Below, in pieces: positions 1 to 9,474 of a stretch of DNA of 64,000 nucleotides (position 1 is the stretch's first letter; each line of letters opens with the position of its first letter). This DNA is from JANRKB01 sp033763695 (GTDB lineage: Bacteria > Planctomycetota > Phycisphaerae > Phycisphaerales > UBA1924). The notes under the pieces were generated by a model, which saw only the letters and a program-made list of their open reading frames with translations, was not told the origin of the DNA and did no database searches. The stretch spans positions 24,980 through 88,979 of the forward strand of contig JANRKB010000055.1 of assembly GCA_033763695.1 (NCBI GenBank), in the 5' to 3' direction. A program made the position numbers and the translations under genes.

Positions 1-528
1 GTCCATCAGCAGGATGACCGGCACACGGTATTGCTCGGCGAGGTTGAACGCCTTGACGGTCATGTCGAACGCGTCGCGGACGTTCGATGCCGTAAGCACG
101 ATCACAGGGTGGTCGCCGTGCGTGCCCCAGATCGATTGCATCACGTCGCCCTGTGCGCCCTTGGTGGGCTGGCCGGTGCTTGGGCCCCAACGCTGGCAGT
201 TGACGATCACGCACGGCGTCTCGGTGATCGCGGCATAGCCGAGGCCTTCCTGCATCAGCGAGAAGCCAGGGCCGCTGGTGGCGGTCATGGTCTTTGCACC
301 GCCCCAGGCCGCGCCGATGATCGCGGAGATCGAGGCGATCTCGTCTTCCATCTGGATGAAGACGCGTTTGCGTGCCGGCATTTCGTGGGCGAGGATCTCC
401 ATCACTTCAGAGCTTGGGGTGATGGGGTAACCCGCGTAGAAGTTGCACCCGGCGTAGAGCGCGCCGTGAGCGCAGGCTTCGTTGCCCTGCACGAGTCGTT
501 GCTTGCGTGGTGTGCGTGCGGTTGTCAT
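1..528 (-). CDS. korA: 2-oxoacid:ferredoxin oxidoreductase alpha subunit, KorA-type (partial)
   Basis: The N-terminal 176 residues are visible; the gene leaves the window at its left edge. It starts with ATG at 528 and overlaps the TGA of the upstream gene (ATGA). The protein shows the KorA-type pyrimidine-binding start GYPITPSSEVMEILA, then QMEDEIASISAIIGAAWGG, TATSGPGFSLMQEG and RWGPSTGQPTKG. These are typical of the alpha subunit of 2-oxoglutarate:ferredoxin oxidoreductase, which with KorB (probably just outside the window) decarboxylates 2-oxoglutarate to succinyl-CoA and reduces ferredoxin in the cytoplasm. No gamma domain is fused at the N-terminus. 2-oxoglutarate is the likely substrate by family resemblance; another branched 2-oxoacid is possible. 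Confidence 0.88.
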   Translation of the reverse strand, partial: MTTARTPRKQRLVQGNEACAHGALYAGCNFYAGYPITPSSEVMEILAHEMPARKRVFIQMEDEIASISAIIGAAWGGAKTMTATSGPGFSLMQEGLGYAAITETPCVIVNCQRWGPSTGQPTKGAQGDVMQSIWGTHGDHPVIVLTASNVRDAFDMTVKAFNLAEQYRVPVILLMD

Positions 529-2246
529 GACACCGGCCCACCTTCCTGAGCGAACTCGCGGACGCGAGCCGACGTGCCGCGCTGGATCCAGATGGCAAAG
601 TCCGGGCAACGCGCCTCGCACAAGCCGCAGAACACGCAGGTGCTGACGTCCTTGACCACGATGTGACTGGCGTCATCGAGCTTGAGCGTGTTTGTCGGGC
701 AGCTTGTGACGCAGATGTTGCAGCCCTTGCACAGCTTCGGTGCCGTCGTCAGGCGATAGTCGTCCTGGTAGTGCTTGATCGTCGCGCTGTCGACCTCCAG
801 CCGCGGCGTGGGCTTGTCCGCCGCGGGCGGCTTGGCCGTGCCCGCGAGCGAGCGATGAATCGCCAGCGCCGCCTTGCGTCCCTCTCGCACGGCCTGAACG
901 ACCGTGCTGCCGCCGTTGATGCAGTCGCCGCCCGCGAAGAAGCCGGGCACGCTCGTGCGCATTTCGGCGTCCACCTTGACGGTGTTGCCCTTGAGCTGCA
1001 CGCCCAGCGCGCCGAACAGTTCCGTCAGCGGCTTCTGGCCGATGGCCTTGATGACGGTGTCGGCCTCGACCACGAACTCCGAGTCGGGGATTGGCTCGGG
1101 GCGCGGCCTGCCGCTGGCGTCGGGCGGGCCGAGTCGCATGCGCACGCACTTCACGCCCGTGACGCGATCGGTGCCGACAAACTCCACGGGCGCGACTTGC
1201 GTGATGAGTTCGACGCCTTCGCGTTTGGCCGCGGCGACTTCATGCGGGAACGCCGGCATGTCCGCCTCAGAACGCCGGTACAGCATCGCGACGCTGGTGG
1301 CGCCCAACATCACCGCCTGACGTGCGACATCGACGGCCGTGTTGAGCGTTGCGCGTTCCGCGGCATGGCCGAGCATCAGTGCCTCGCGTGCCACGTCGAT
1401 CGCGGTGTTGCCGCCGCCGATGACGGCGACGCGCGAGCCGATCTTCAGTCCGCCCTCGGGGTTGAGTTTCAGAGCCTCGATGAACTTGAGCGACTCCCAA
1501 ACGCCAGGGAGATACTCGCCCGGGATCTTGGCAGGCATGTCCTCACCCATGCCGACGCCGATGAAGACGGCATCGTGCTGCTCGCGGAGCTGTGCCGCGC
1601 TGACGTGCTTGCCGATTGACACGCCGAAGCGCAGTTGCACGCCCAGCCGCTGGATCTGTTCGACCTCTTCGGGCAAGGGGCGATATTGCTGTTTGTACGG
1701 CGCGATGCCGCGCGTCACGAGCCCGCCGGGGAAGTCACGCGATTCATACACGACAACGCGGTACCCGAGACGCGCCAGTTCCGCGGCGCAGGCAAGCCCC
1801 GCGGGGCCCGCGCCGATGACGCCGACGCTCTCGGTCCGCTTTTGGTCCGGGTGCGGCTTCGCGACCGCGGTGCCCGCCTCCAAACCTTTGTCCGTCGCAT
1901 AGCGCTGCAAGCGCCCGATCTGGATCGCCCGCCGCCCCTCTTTGAGCAGCACGCAGTGCCCTTGGCAGAGCACCTCCACCGGGCACACGCGAGCGCATGT
2001 GCCGCCGAGGATGTTGTCGGCGAAGATCTTCGACGCCGCGTCAACCGGGCGACCTTCGGCGATGTCCTTGATGAATCCGGGAATATCAATGCCCGCGGGG
2101 CAAGCCCCGACGCATGGAGCCGCGTTGCACGGCCCGCCGCACTGCAGGCATGCTTCAGACTCGAGCACCGCTTCGGTGTCGGTCATCGTCGGGTGCGCGT
2201 CGCGCGACACGGGGCCCAATAACGAGGCGTTCGGGATGGTGTTCAC
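525..2246 (-). CDS. GltD-like FAD/NAD(P) oxidoreductase with N- and C-terminal iron-sulfur domains
   Basis: 573 residues from a GTG start preceded by a GGGGGAGGAG ribosome site. Order: an N-terminal cysteine-rich Fe-S region (residues 33-98, as in the glutamate synthase small subunit and DPYD), an FAD Rossmann motif GAGPAG (145-150), an NAD(P) motif GGGN (277-280), then a two-cluster ferredoxin domain with CKGCNICVTSCP and CVFCGLCEARCP near the C-terminus. It lies between the por genes and korA and overlaps korA by 4 bases, so it probably moves electrons between NAD(P)H, flavin and the ferredoxin-linked 2-oxoacid oxidoreductases. It is not a true glutamate synthase subunit by context. Oddity: residues 280-301 are repeated imperfectly as 302-323, a 66-base tandem duplication inside the NAD(P) domain. 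Redox partner and direction are inferred. Confidence 0.85.
   Translation of the reverse strand: MNTIPNASLLGPVSRDAHPTMTDTEAVLESEACLQCGGPCNAAPCVGACPAGIDIPGFIKDIAEGRPVDAASKIFADNILGGTCARVCPVEVLCQGHCVLLKEGRRAIQIGRLQRYATDKGLEAGTAVAKPHPDQKRTESVGVIGAGPAGLACAAELARLGYRVVVYESRDFPGGLVTRGIAPYKQQYRPLPEEVEQIQRLGVQLRFGVSIGKHVSAAQLREQHDAVFIGVGMGEDMPAKIPGEYLPGVWESLKFIEALKLNPEGGLKIGSRVAVIGGGNTAIDVAREALMLGHAAERATLNTAVDVARQAVMLGATSVAMLYRRSEADMPAFPHEVAAAKREGVELITQVAPVEFVGTDRVTGVKCVRMRLGPPDASGRPRPEPIPDSEFVVEADTVIKAIGQKPLTELFGALGVQLKGNTVKVDAEMRTSVPGFFAGGDCINGGSTVVQAVREGRKAALAIHRSLAGTAKPPAADKPTPRLEVDSATIKHYQDDYRLTTAPKLCKGCNICVTSCPTNTLKLDDASHIVVKDVSTCVFCGLCEARCPDFAIWIQRGTSARVREFAQEGGPVS
1278..1409 (-). repeat. 66-bp imperfect tandem duplication inside the GltD-like gene
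   Basis: Two adjacent 66-base units (1344-1409 and 1278-1343) encode NTAIDVAREALMLGHAAERA.. and NTAVDVARQAVMLGATSVA... The reading frame is kept because the unit is exactly 22 codons. It sits just after the GGG of the NAD(P)-binding motif. The related gene at 2347-3972 has one copy (NTAMDVARSAKRLGATEA). Confidence 0.8.
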
Positions 2247-2346
2247 GACGCGGCTCCTCCCCCGGGGTTGCGGACGAACCTCACGACGCGAGAGCGGGAT
2301 GTGACAAGGCGCGGGTCCGACGACGGCACCGCGCCTCGTGAGAAAA

Positions 2347-3972
2347 TCAGATCGTCTCGGGCTCCATCTTGATGGCGCCGCACGGACACTCCGTGGAGCA
2401 CATGCCGCAGCCCTTGCAGTAGTCGTAGTTGATGCGGAACCGCTTCCCGGCCCCGAGCTTGATCACGGCGTTGTCCGGGCACACGCCGAAGCAGTTGTCG
2501 CACTCGAAGCAGTTGCCGCACGACATGCAGCGACGGGCCTCGAAGAGCGCGTTGGATTGATCCAACCCACCGACGACTTCTTCAAACGTCGAGGCGCGGC
2601 GTGCGGCATCCAGCGCGGGCTGCACCTTCGCCGGTGCGTCGGTGTAGTACCACGGATTGAGCTTGTCGAAACCGGCGACTTCGTGCTTGGGTTCGGGCTT
2701 GTACGACGAGCCTCGCAGGTACGCGTCGATGTATCGCGCTGCCTTCTTGCCGTGCCCGACGGCGACGGTGGCGGTGCGTTCGGCGGGCACCATGTCGCCG
2801 CCGGCAAAGACGCCGCGACAACCGGTCATCATGTCGGGGCCGACTTCGACGACGCCGTCGGTGATCTTGAGACCCTGTAGCTTCTCAAGGAAGGACAGAT
2901 CGACGTCTTGTCCGAGTGCGAGCACGCAGGAGTCGGCCTGCATCGTCTCAAACTCGCCGGTCGGGACGGGCTTGCCCTTGTCATCGAGCTTCATCTTCTC
3001 GACGGTGAATGTGCCGCCGGCTTCGGACTTGATGGTCGTGAGCCACTTGAACATCACGCCCTCGTCCATCGCTTCCTGCACTTCGAAGTCGTGGGCGGGC
3101 ATCTTGTCGCGGGTACGCCGATAGACGACGATGGCCTCGGTCGCGCCCAGACGCTTGGCCGAGCGTGCAACATCCATCGCGGTGTTGCCGCCGCCGTAGA
3201 CCAGCACGCGCCGACCCAGCAGCGGTTGCTCGCCGGTCTCGACGCCGCGGAGCAGTTGCAGCGCATCGAGAATCTTGGACGCATCACCCGCGGGGATGTA
3301 CGCCCGCTTGGCGAGGTGCGCACCGACCGCGAGGAACACCGCGTCAAACTTCTCGGCCTTCATCGCGGCTTCAAGGTCCGCCACCTTGCGGTTCAGACGG
3401 ATCGTCACGCCCATGTCGGTGATGCGCTTCACTTCGGCATCGAGGATGTCGCGCGGCAGGCGATACTTGGGAATGCCGAAGCGCATCATGCCGCCGGCCA
3501 TCGGGCCTGCTTCGTCGATCGTGACGCTGTGTCCGAGCCGCGCGAGGTGATAGGCGCACGACAACCCCGACGGCCCCGCGCCCACGACCAGCACGCGCTT
3601 GCCGCTGGGCGACGCTTCGATCGTCGGCTTCCAGCCTTGCTTGATCGCCAGATCGCCGAGGAAGCGTTCAACGGCGTGAATGCCAACCGCCGAATCGACT
3701 TTCGCGCGATTGCAGCAGTCTTCGCACGGGTGATAGCAGACGCGCCCCATGATCGCGGGAAGCGGATTGTTCTTGATCAGTTCGCGCCACGCGCCTTCGT
3801 AGTCGCCGCCCTCGGCCAGATAGAGCCACGCCTGGATGTTCTCGCCCGCCGGGCAGGCGGTGTTGCACGGCGGCAAGCGATCAACGTACACGGGGCGTTC
3901 CGTCCGCCACGAACCGGTCTTGTTCACAAGGCTCGAGTTGATGTCGAGCGTGATGGCAAAGGGCTTGTTCAC
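2347..3972 (-). CDS. GltD-like FAD/NAD(P) oxidoreductase with C-terminal ferredoxin domain
   Basis: 541 residues; GTG start with an AAGGAGCG ribosome site, overlapping the porB stop as GTGA. Features in order: N-terminal Fe-S cysteines (PCNTACPAGENIQ at about 35-47, then CYHPCEDCC near 79-87), FAD motif GAGPSG (131-136), NAD(P) motif GGGNTAMDVA, and C-terminal cysteine clusters CMSCGNCFECDNCFGVCP and CKGCGMCSTECP. It takes the place of the small ferredoxin (delta, PorD) subunit usually found with porGAB, so a flavin/NAD(P) module seems joined to the delta role. Paralogue of the gene at 525-2246 but without the internal duplication. Electron transfer between pyruvate oxidation and NAD(P)H is inferred from domain content and gene order. 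Confidence 0.86.
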   Translation of the reverse strand: MNKPFAITLDINSSLVNKTGSWRTERPVYVDRLPPCNTACPAGENIQAWLYLAEGGDYEGAWRELIKNNPLPAIMGRVCYHPCEDCCNRAKVDSAVGIHAVERFLGDLAIKQGWKPTIEASPSGKRVLVVGAGPSGLSCAYHLARLGHSVTIDEAGPMAGGMMRFGIPKYRLPRDILDAEVKRITDMGVTIRLNRKVADLEAAMKAEKFDAVFLAVGAHLAKRAYIPAGDASKILDALQLLRGVETGEQPLLGRRVLVYGGGNTAMDVARSAKRLGATEAIVVYRRTRDKMPAHDFEVQEAMDEGVMFKWLTTIKSEAGGTFTVEKMKLDDKGKPVPTGEFETMQADSCVLALGQDVDLSFLEKLQGLKITDGVVEVGPDMMTGCRGVFAGGDMVPAERTATVAVGHGKKAARYIDAYLRGSSYKPEPKHEVAGFDKLNPWYYTDAPAKVQPALDAARRASTFEEVVGGLDQSNALFEARRCMSCGNCFECDNCFGVCPDNAVIKLGAGKRFRINYDYCKGCGMCSTECPCGAIKMEPETI

Positions 3973-5039
3973 GCGTTCGCTCCTTGCGAAGGCTGCGCGG
4001 TGCGGGTCTCGGGGCCGACCAGCCCGAAGCGCTTGATGTTGCGATCGGCGATCGCCTGGATCATCGCGAGGCGAGCCTTGTCCCCTTCGCCCTTGAAGAG
4101 GTGTGCGAAGCGGTTCTGCATCTTCAGATAGGTGTCCACCGGCTCAAGCGAGCGGATCGTGCGCCGTCCCGTGACTTCGCCGTACTCGGCTTCGAAGATC
4201 GGGAACAGGCCGCACTCGGCCGCCATGCGCGCCACCTTGATCGTGTCGCCCGTGTCGCAGCCCCAACCAAGCGGGCACGGCACATGCACGTGGATGTATC
4301 GCGCACCGTGGACCTTCATCGCCTTGTCGACTTTGTACTCCAGGTCGCGCAGATCCGCGACACTCGCCGTCGCGACGTACGGAATGAAGTGCGCCATCGC
4401 GATCAGCGGCACGTTCTTGCCCTGTCCAAAGACGTTGCCGGGCTGCTCGCCGACTGCGGGCGTCGTCGCGGTGCGTGCGGCCGCGGGCGTGGCGCTGGAG
4501 CGCTGCACGCCCGTGTTCATGTACGCCTCATTGTCGTAGCAGATGTAGAGCACGTCGTCGTTGCGCTCAAACATGCCCGAGAGGCACGCGAAGCCGATGT
4601 CGACTGTGCCGCCGTCGCCACCCTGGGCGATCACGCGCACATCCTTGCGACCCTTGACCTTCATCGCCGCGGCCATGCCTGTGCCGACGGCCGCCGCGTT
4701 GGCAAAGAGCGAGTGCAGCCATGCCACGCGCCACGACGATTCGGGATAAGGCGTCGAGAAGACTTCCAGACATCCCGTTGCGTTGGCGACGACGAGCCTG
4801 CCGTTGACGGCACGCATGGCGGCGTCGAGCGCGTAGCGTGCGCCGAGCGCTTCGCCGCAGCCTTGGCATGCGCGATGTCCGCTGTTGAGCGAGTTGTTGC
4901 GGGTTGCGTCCGATTGCACGCTGCGCACGGACACATCGAGCAGTCGATTGCCGACGGTGAATGTGCCGGTCTGATAGAACTTCACGCGCTGCGGGCCTGT
5001 GGCCGTGGGCGGATTGGTTTGGGTGTTCGGGCCGCTCAT
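3969..5039 (-). CDS. porB: pyruvate/2-oxoacid:ferredoxin oxidoreductase beta subunit
   Basis: 356 residues from ATG at 5039, chosen because GGAGCGAG precedes it; a GTG at 5114 overlapping the porA stop gives a 25-residue extension with no family features. The protein binds thiamine diphosphate: ACQGCGEALGARY (cluster-ligand cysteines), ATGCLEVFSTPYP, and the TPP/Mg motif GGDGGTVDIGF followed by YDNEAYMNTGVQRS. This matches PorB, which with PorA and PorG converts pyruvate and CoA to acetyl-CoA, CO2 and reduced ferredoxin. It sits third in the porG-porA-porB order. The closely related 2-ketoisovalerate enzymes (VorB) cannot be excluded from sequence alone. Confidence 0.9.
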   Translation of the reverse strand: MSGPNTQTNPPTATGPQRVKFYQTGTFTVGNRLLDVSVRSVQSDATRNNSLNSGHRACQGCGEALGARYALDAAMRAVNGRLVVANATGCLEVFSTPYPESSWRVAWLHSLFANAAAVGTGMAAAMKVKGRKDVRVIAQGGDGGTVDIGFACLSGMFERNDDVLYICYDNEAYMNTGVQRSSATPAAARTATTPAVGEQPGNVFGQGKNVPLIAMAHFIPYVATASVADLRDLEYKVDKAMKVHGARYIHVHVPCPLGWGCDTGDTIKVARMAAECGLFPIFEAEYGEVTGRRTIRSLEPVDTYLKMQNRFAHLFKGEGDKARLAMIQAIADRNIKRFGLVGPETRTAQPSQGANA

Positions 5040-5110
5040 GAACTCGCTCCGAAGATTCAAATCTGGTGTCGTGACGCGGGGTCGGTGCGTGAGATCGCAC
5101 CGCGCCGGGT

Positions 5111-6373
5111 TCACACGCCGACGGGCTGGCCGTTGGAGACGCCGCTGAGATCGCGCAGGATCGCCTCGGCGGCGGGGCCAGTGCGGCGGGCCGCACGCTC
5201 GCGCTCGATCTGGCGATTGACCACGGCGTGGTTCAGATCCAGGAACGACAGCGGTTCAAGCGTGCCAGCGATTGCCGCGCGGAACGCGCTCTTGAGACTC
5301 ACGCGCGTGATCGGTCTGCCACCCAGGCCGGCGATGACCGTGAAGACGCTGGTGTCACGTTTCGGCAGGGCCATCCGCAGGTTGTGCGAGACGTTGCCGC
5401 CGATGCCGACGGACAGGCTCTTTTCGATCGTGATGATGCGCGACGCATGCCCGAGCGCCTTGCCGAGTGCGGCGGTGGGGAAGGGGCGGAAGGATGCGAT
5501 CGCGACGGAGCCGATCTTGACGCCTTCATTGCGGAGTTCGTCGACCACGTCCTTGATCGTGCCGTTGACCGAGCCGAGCGCGACGACGATGGTGTCGGCG
5601 TCTTCCGTCTTGAATGTGTGCAGCAGGCCGCCCGACTCGCGGCCGAAGACTTTCTTAAAGTCCGCAGCCAGCTCAGGAATCAGTTCCAGCGCCTGCATCT
5701 GCTTGGCGTGCGCCAGGTAGCGCACTTCCATGAACGCTTCCGGGCCGACCATCGCGCCGATCGTGACCGGATCATCCGGATCAACCGACTGACGCGGCAC
5801 ATATGGAGGCAGGAAGGCGTCGACCTGCGCCTGCGTGGGAATATCCACGCGGTCATAGGCGTGGGTCAGGATGAACCCGTCCATGCACACCATCACAGGC
5901 ATCGAGAGCGACTCGGCGAGTCGGAACGCCTGGATATGCAGGTCGACCGCTTCCTGATTGTCCTCGGCGAACAACTGGATCCACCCCGCGTCGCGGAGCG
6001 CCATGCTGTCGGTGTGATCATTCCAGATGTTGATCGGAGCGCCGATCGAGCGATTGCCGACGGTCATCACGATTGGCAGGCCCAGGCCCGATGCGTTGTA
6101 GACCGCCTCGGCCATGTAGAGAATGCCTTGGCTCGCGGTCGCGGTGTAGGCCCGCGCGCCCGCCGCCGATGCGCCGATCGCGACCGACATGGCCGCGAAC
6201 TCGCTCTCGACGTTGATGTACTCGCAGTTCTTCAGTTCGCCGCTCTTCACGAGCGAACCAAGCCCTTCGACGATGTGCGTCTGTGGCGTGATGGGATAAG
6301 CGCAGATCACTTCCGGGCGACACAACGCGATCGCCTCGGCCACCGCGACGGAGCCTTCGCACTGCTTCAGCAT
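5111..6373 (-). CDS. porA: pyruvate/2-oxoacid:ferredoxin oxidoreductase alpha subunit
   Basis: 420 residues starting MLKQCEGSVAVAEA at 6373; this ATG overlaps the end of porG by 7 bases and fits the family start better than the 20-residue longer reading. Typical PorA features: AYPITPQTHIVE near the N-terminus, NVESEFAAMSVAIGASAAGA, TATASQGILYMAEAVY, and a C-terminal transketolase-like domain with VVALGSVNGT and IGGNVSHNLR. PorA carries the pyrimidine domain and CoA/domain-swap region of pyruvate:ferredoxin oxidoreductase. Second gene of the por operon. Together with PPDK and enolase elsewhere in the window it covers the PEP-pyruvate-acetyl-CoA node. Confidence 0.9.
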   Translation of the reverse strand: MLKQCEGSVAVAEAIALCRPEVICAYPITPQTHIVEGLGSLVKSGELKNCEYINVESEFAAMSVAIGASAAGARAYTATASQGILYMAEAVYNASGLGLPIVMTVGNRSIGAPINIWNDHTDSMALRDAGWIQLFAEDNQEAVDLHIQAFRLAESLSMPVMVCMDGFILTHAYDRVDIPTQAQVDAFLPPYVPRQSVDPDDPVTIGAMVGPEAFMEVRYLAHAKQMQALELIPELAADFKKVFGRESGGLLHTFKTEDADTIVVALGSVNGTIKDVVDELRNEGVKIGSVAIASFRPFPTAALGKALGHASRIITIEKSLSVGIGGNVSHNLRMALPKRDTSVFTVIAGLGGRPITRVSLKSAFRAAIAGTLEPLSFLDLNHAVVNRQIERERAARRTGPAAEAILRDLSGVSNGQPVGV

Positions 6374-6978
6374 GGGACCGTCGCTCCTTCCTTCTTCTGG
6401 GCCTTGATCTGCACGCTTGGTGCCGCGGCGCACAAGGCAAATGCCTCGCGCGCAGCGGCGAGATTCATTTCCGCGACCTTGCCCTTGAACTTCTGCGAGA
6501 TCGCCGCCTCGATCGACGCCAGCGACAGTTGTCCCGTCACGGCGGAGAGGCCCGCGAGCAGAATCGCGTTGGGCAGCGGGCGGCCGATGTGGCGCAGCGC
6601 CAGTTCGGTCGCGGGAAGACTTTGGGCATGGCCCGGCGGCAGTTTCGCCAGATACTCGCCGATGCCCAGTTGATCGAGGCTTCGTGCCGTATTGATCAGC
6701 ACGAAGCCCTCTGGGGAGAGCCCTTCAAAGACTTTGACCTGATGCAGTAGCGTTGGGTCCTGGATGACCACCGCGTCCGGCGCGGTGATCGGCTCGCGCG
6801 AGCGGATCTCGGTGTCGTGGATGCGACAGAACGCCACGACCGGCGCACCCATGCGTTCAGATCCGAAACTCGGGATCGCTTGTGCCCAGCGTCCTTCGAT
6901 GAAGCCCGCGATCGAGAGCATCTCGGCGGCCGTCACCACGCCCTGCCCGCCCCGCCCGTGAATTCGCACCTGAAACAT
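6367..6978 (-). CDS. porG: pyruvate/2-oxoacid:ferredoxin oxidoreductase gamma subunit
   Basis: 203 residues. The start at 6978 (MFQVRIHGRGGQGVV) is picked because GAAAGGGG lies just upstream and the family begins with this strand and glycine-rich loop; the longer reading to 7047 adds 23 unrelated residues. FGSERMGAPVVAFCRI and PDAVVIQDPTLL are typical gamma-subunit segments. First gene of the minus-strand operon, overlapping porA. The gamma domain takes part in subunit contacts and CoA binding in pyruvate:ferredoxin oxidoreductases. Confidence 0.9.
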   Translation of the reverse strand: MFQVRIHGRGGQGVVTAAEMLSIAGFIEGRWAQAIPSFGSERMGAPVVAFCRIHDTEIRSREPITAPDAVVIQDPTLLHQVKVFEGLSPEGFVLINTARSLDQLGIGEYLAKLPPGHAQSLPATELALRHIGRPLPNAILLAGLSAVTGQLSLASIEAAISQKFKGKVAEMNLAAAREAFALCAAAPSVQIKAQKKEGATVPC

Positions 6979-7403
6979 GAAGCCCCTTTCGCGAGAGGTC
7001 CATGGTCCGGATATGCAAATCGGTTGCCAATCCATCGTGACGGGCACGTGCGAGCTCGACTGCCGTAGAACCCGCGCCAGTGGCGTTTCGCGCGAGGTGC
7101 TGGCACGAGGACGCGTGCCGTGGTGCCTCGACCGAGAGATGTGTTCTCAGATTTGAGACGCCGCGGGGCCGCGGCTCAAGTCGCAGCGTCCTCGCTCGCC
7201 GTGCGTTCGTCAGAGGCTGCGGACGCACCCCGACGCGTCATGTGGCGCATTTGGCTCGGACAGGTTTCTGCCACACCGTCCGCGACGACCTACCCTTGCA
7301 GCATCGTCGACCCCGTTGTTCGCGAGTCGGCCTTTGGTCGGTTCTTGCGGACCCGTCGGCGCGGCTGCAACGCACGCTTTTCGCCCTTTCTGGAGGCTCG
7401 TTC
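6979..7403. other. divergent intergenic region between porG and eno
   Basis: 425 bases without a convincing gene. It should hold the promoters for the por/kor operon (leftward) and enolase (rightward). I could not pick out a clear -35/-10 pair for either. An open frame continues upstream of enolase to 7080, but its translation does not resemble any enolase N-terminus. Confidence 0.6.
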
Positions 7404-8699
<1,296 letters not shown>

Positions 8700-8775
8700 T
8701 TTCAGTGTCTCGCAGGCATCCGTTTGCAGAAAAACAGCCGATCGCGCGTGAGTGATCGGCATCGAATCCGTTCCC

Positions 8776-8810
8776 AAGACCGGGGCCTCAGCGGCTCCGG
8801 TCTTTATACT
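8776..8810 (+). terminator. intrinsic terminator of eno
   Basis: Perfect stem AAGACCGG (8776-8783) / CCGGTCTT (8797-8804), extended inside by GCC/GGC, followed by TTTATACTT. A second 7-bp stem (GCCGATC 8737-8743 / GATCGGC 8754-8760) lies just before it without a T tract. Its position argues that the next gene starts after it. Confidence 0.75.
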
Positions 8811-8859
8811 TACTTGCGGAGCAGCCTTCTCGCTCGAGATCGGCCGCTGGGGAACTGTC

Positions 8860-9474
8860 GTGGGCACCAATGACGCAAGCCTTGTCTTGCGGACGACAAC
8901 GCGATTGCTCGATGCGCTGGGCGATCATGATGATCAGCCCGCGTGGCATCACATCGATGCACGCTATCGCCCGGTCATCGCCGGTCTCGCGCGGCGGCTT
9001 GGTTTGAGTGATGCCGACGCGGATGAGGTCGCGCAGCAGACGCTCAGCGAGTTTGTGCGAGCGTTCCGCGAAGGGCGATACAAGCGAGACAAGGGGCGTC
9101 TGAGTTCGTGGATCCTCGGCATCGCGCATCACACCGCGGTGAAGGCCATCCGCGATGGGAAGCGTGCCGCGCTGCCAGGCCAGACCGCGATCAGCGGCGT
9201 GCCCGACGAGCACGAGCTCCGGGGCCTCTGGACCGATGAACGCGATCGTGCCATTGTCGCACGCGCCATCACCCTGCTGCGTGATGAAGCATCGATCGAC
9301 GAGCGAACGCTGGAAGTCTTCGAGCTCATCGCGTTCCGCGGCGTGCCCGCCGCAGAGGCCGCCGCCCAGTGCGGCATGAGCGTCGATCAGGCCTACGTCG
9401 CCAAGAGTCGCGTGACCAAGCGACTCCGCGAAATGGTTGAGAGCCTCACGCTCGCCTTCGAGGAGGACGTCTGA
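8860..9474 (+). CDS. ECF-family RNA polymerase sigma factor
   Basis: 204 residues from GTG at 8860, preceded by TGGGGAA. A longer frame reaches 8752 but would cover the eno terminator, so the later start is preferred. Region 2: HIDARYRPVIAGLARRLGLSDADADEVAQQTLSEFVRAF and WILGIAHHTAVKAIRD; region 4: ASIDERTLEVFELIAFRGVPAAEAAAQCGMSVDQAYVAKSRVTKRLRE, a sigma-70 r4 helix-turn-helix. It belongs to the planctomycete-style ECF groups whose genes sit beside Ser/Thr kinases; the kinase gene starts at the very next base after its stop. It probably redirects RNA polymerase on a signal passed by that kinase. Regulon unknown. Confidence 0.9.
   Translation: MGTNDASLVLRTTTRLLDALGDHDDQPAWHHIDARYRPVIAGLARRLGLSDADADEVAQQTLSEFVRAFREGRYKRDKGRLSSWILGIAHHTAVKAIRDGKRAALPGQTAISGVPDEHELRGLWTDERDRAIVARAITLLRDEASIDERTLEVFELIAFRGVPAAEAAAQCGMSVDQAYVAKSRVTKRLREMVESLTLAFEEDV

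Noticed and set aside
7080..7403. Possible N-terminal extension of enolase
   Set aside because: The added residues are Arg-rich and unlike any enolase; a ribosome site and canonical start lie at 7404.
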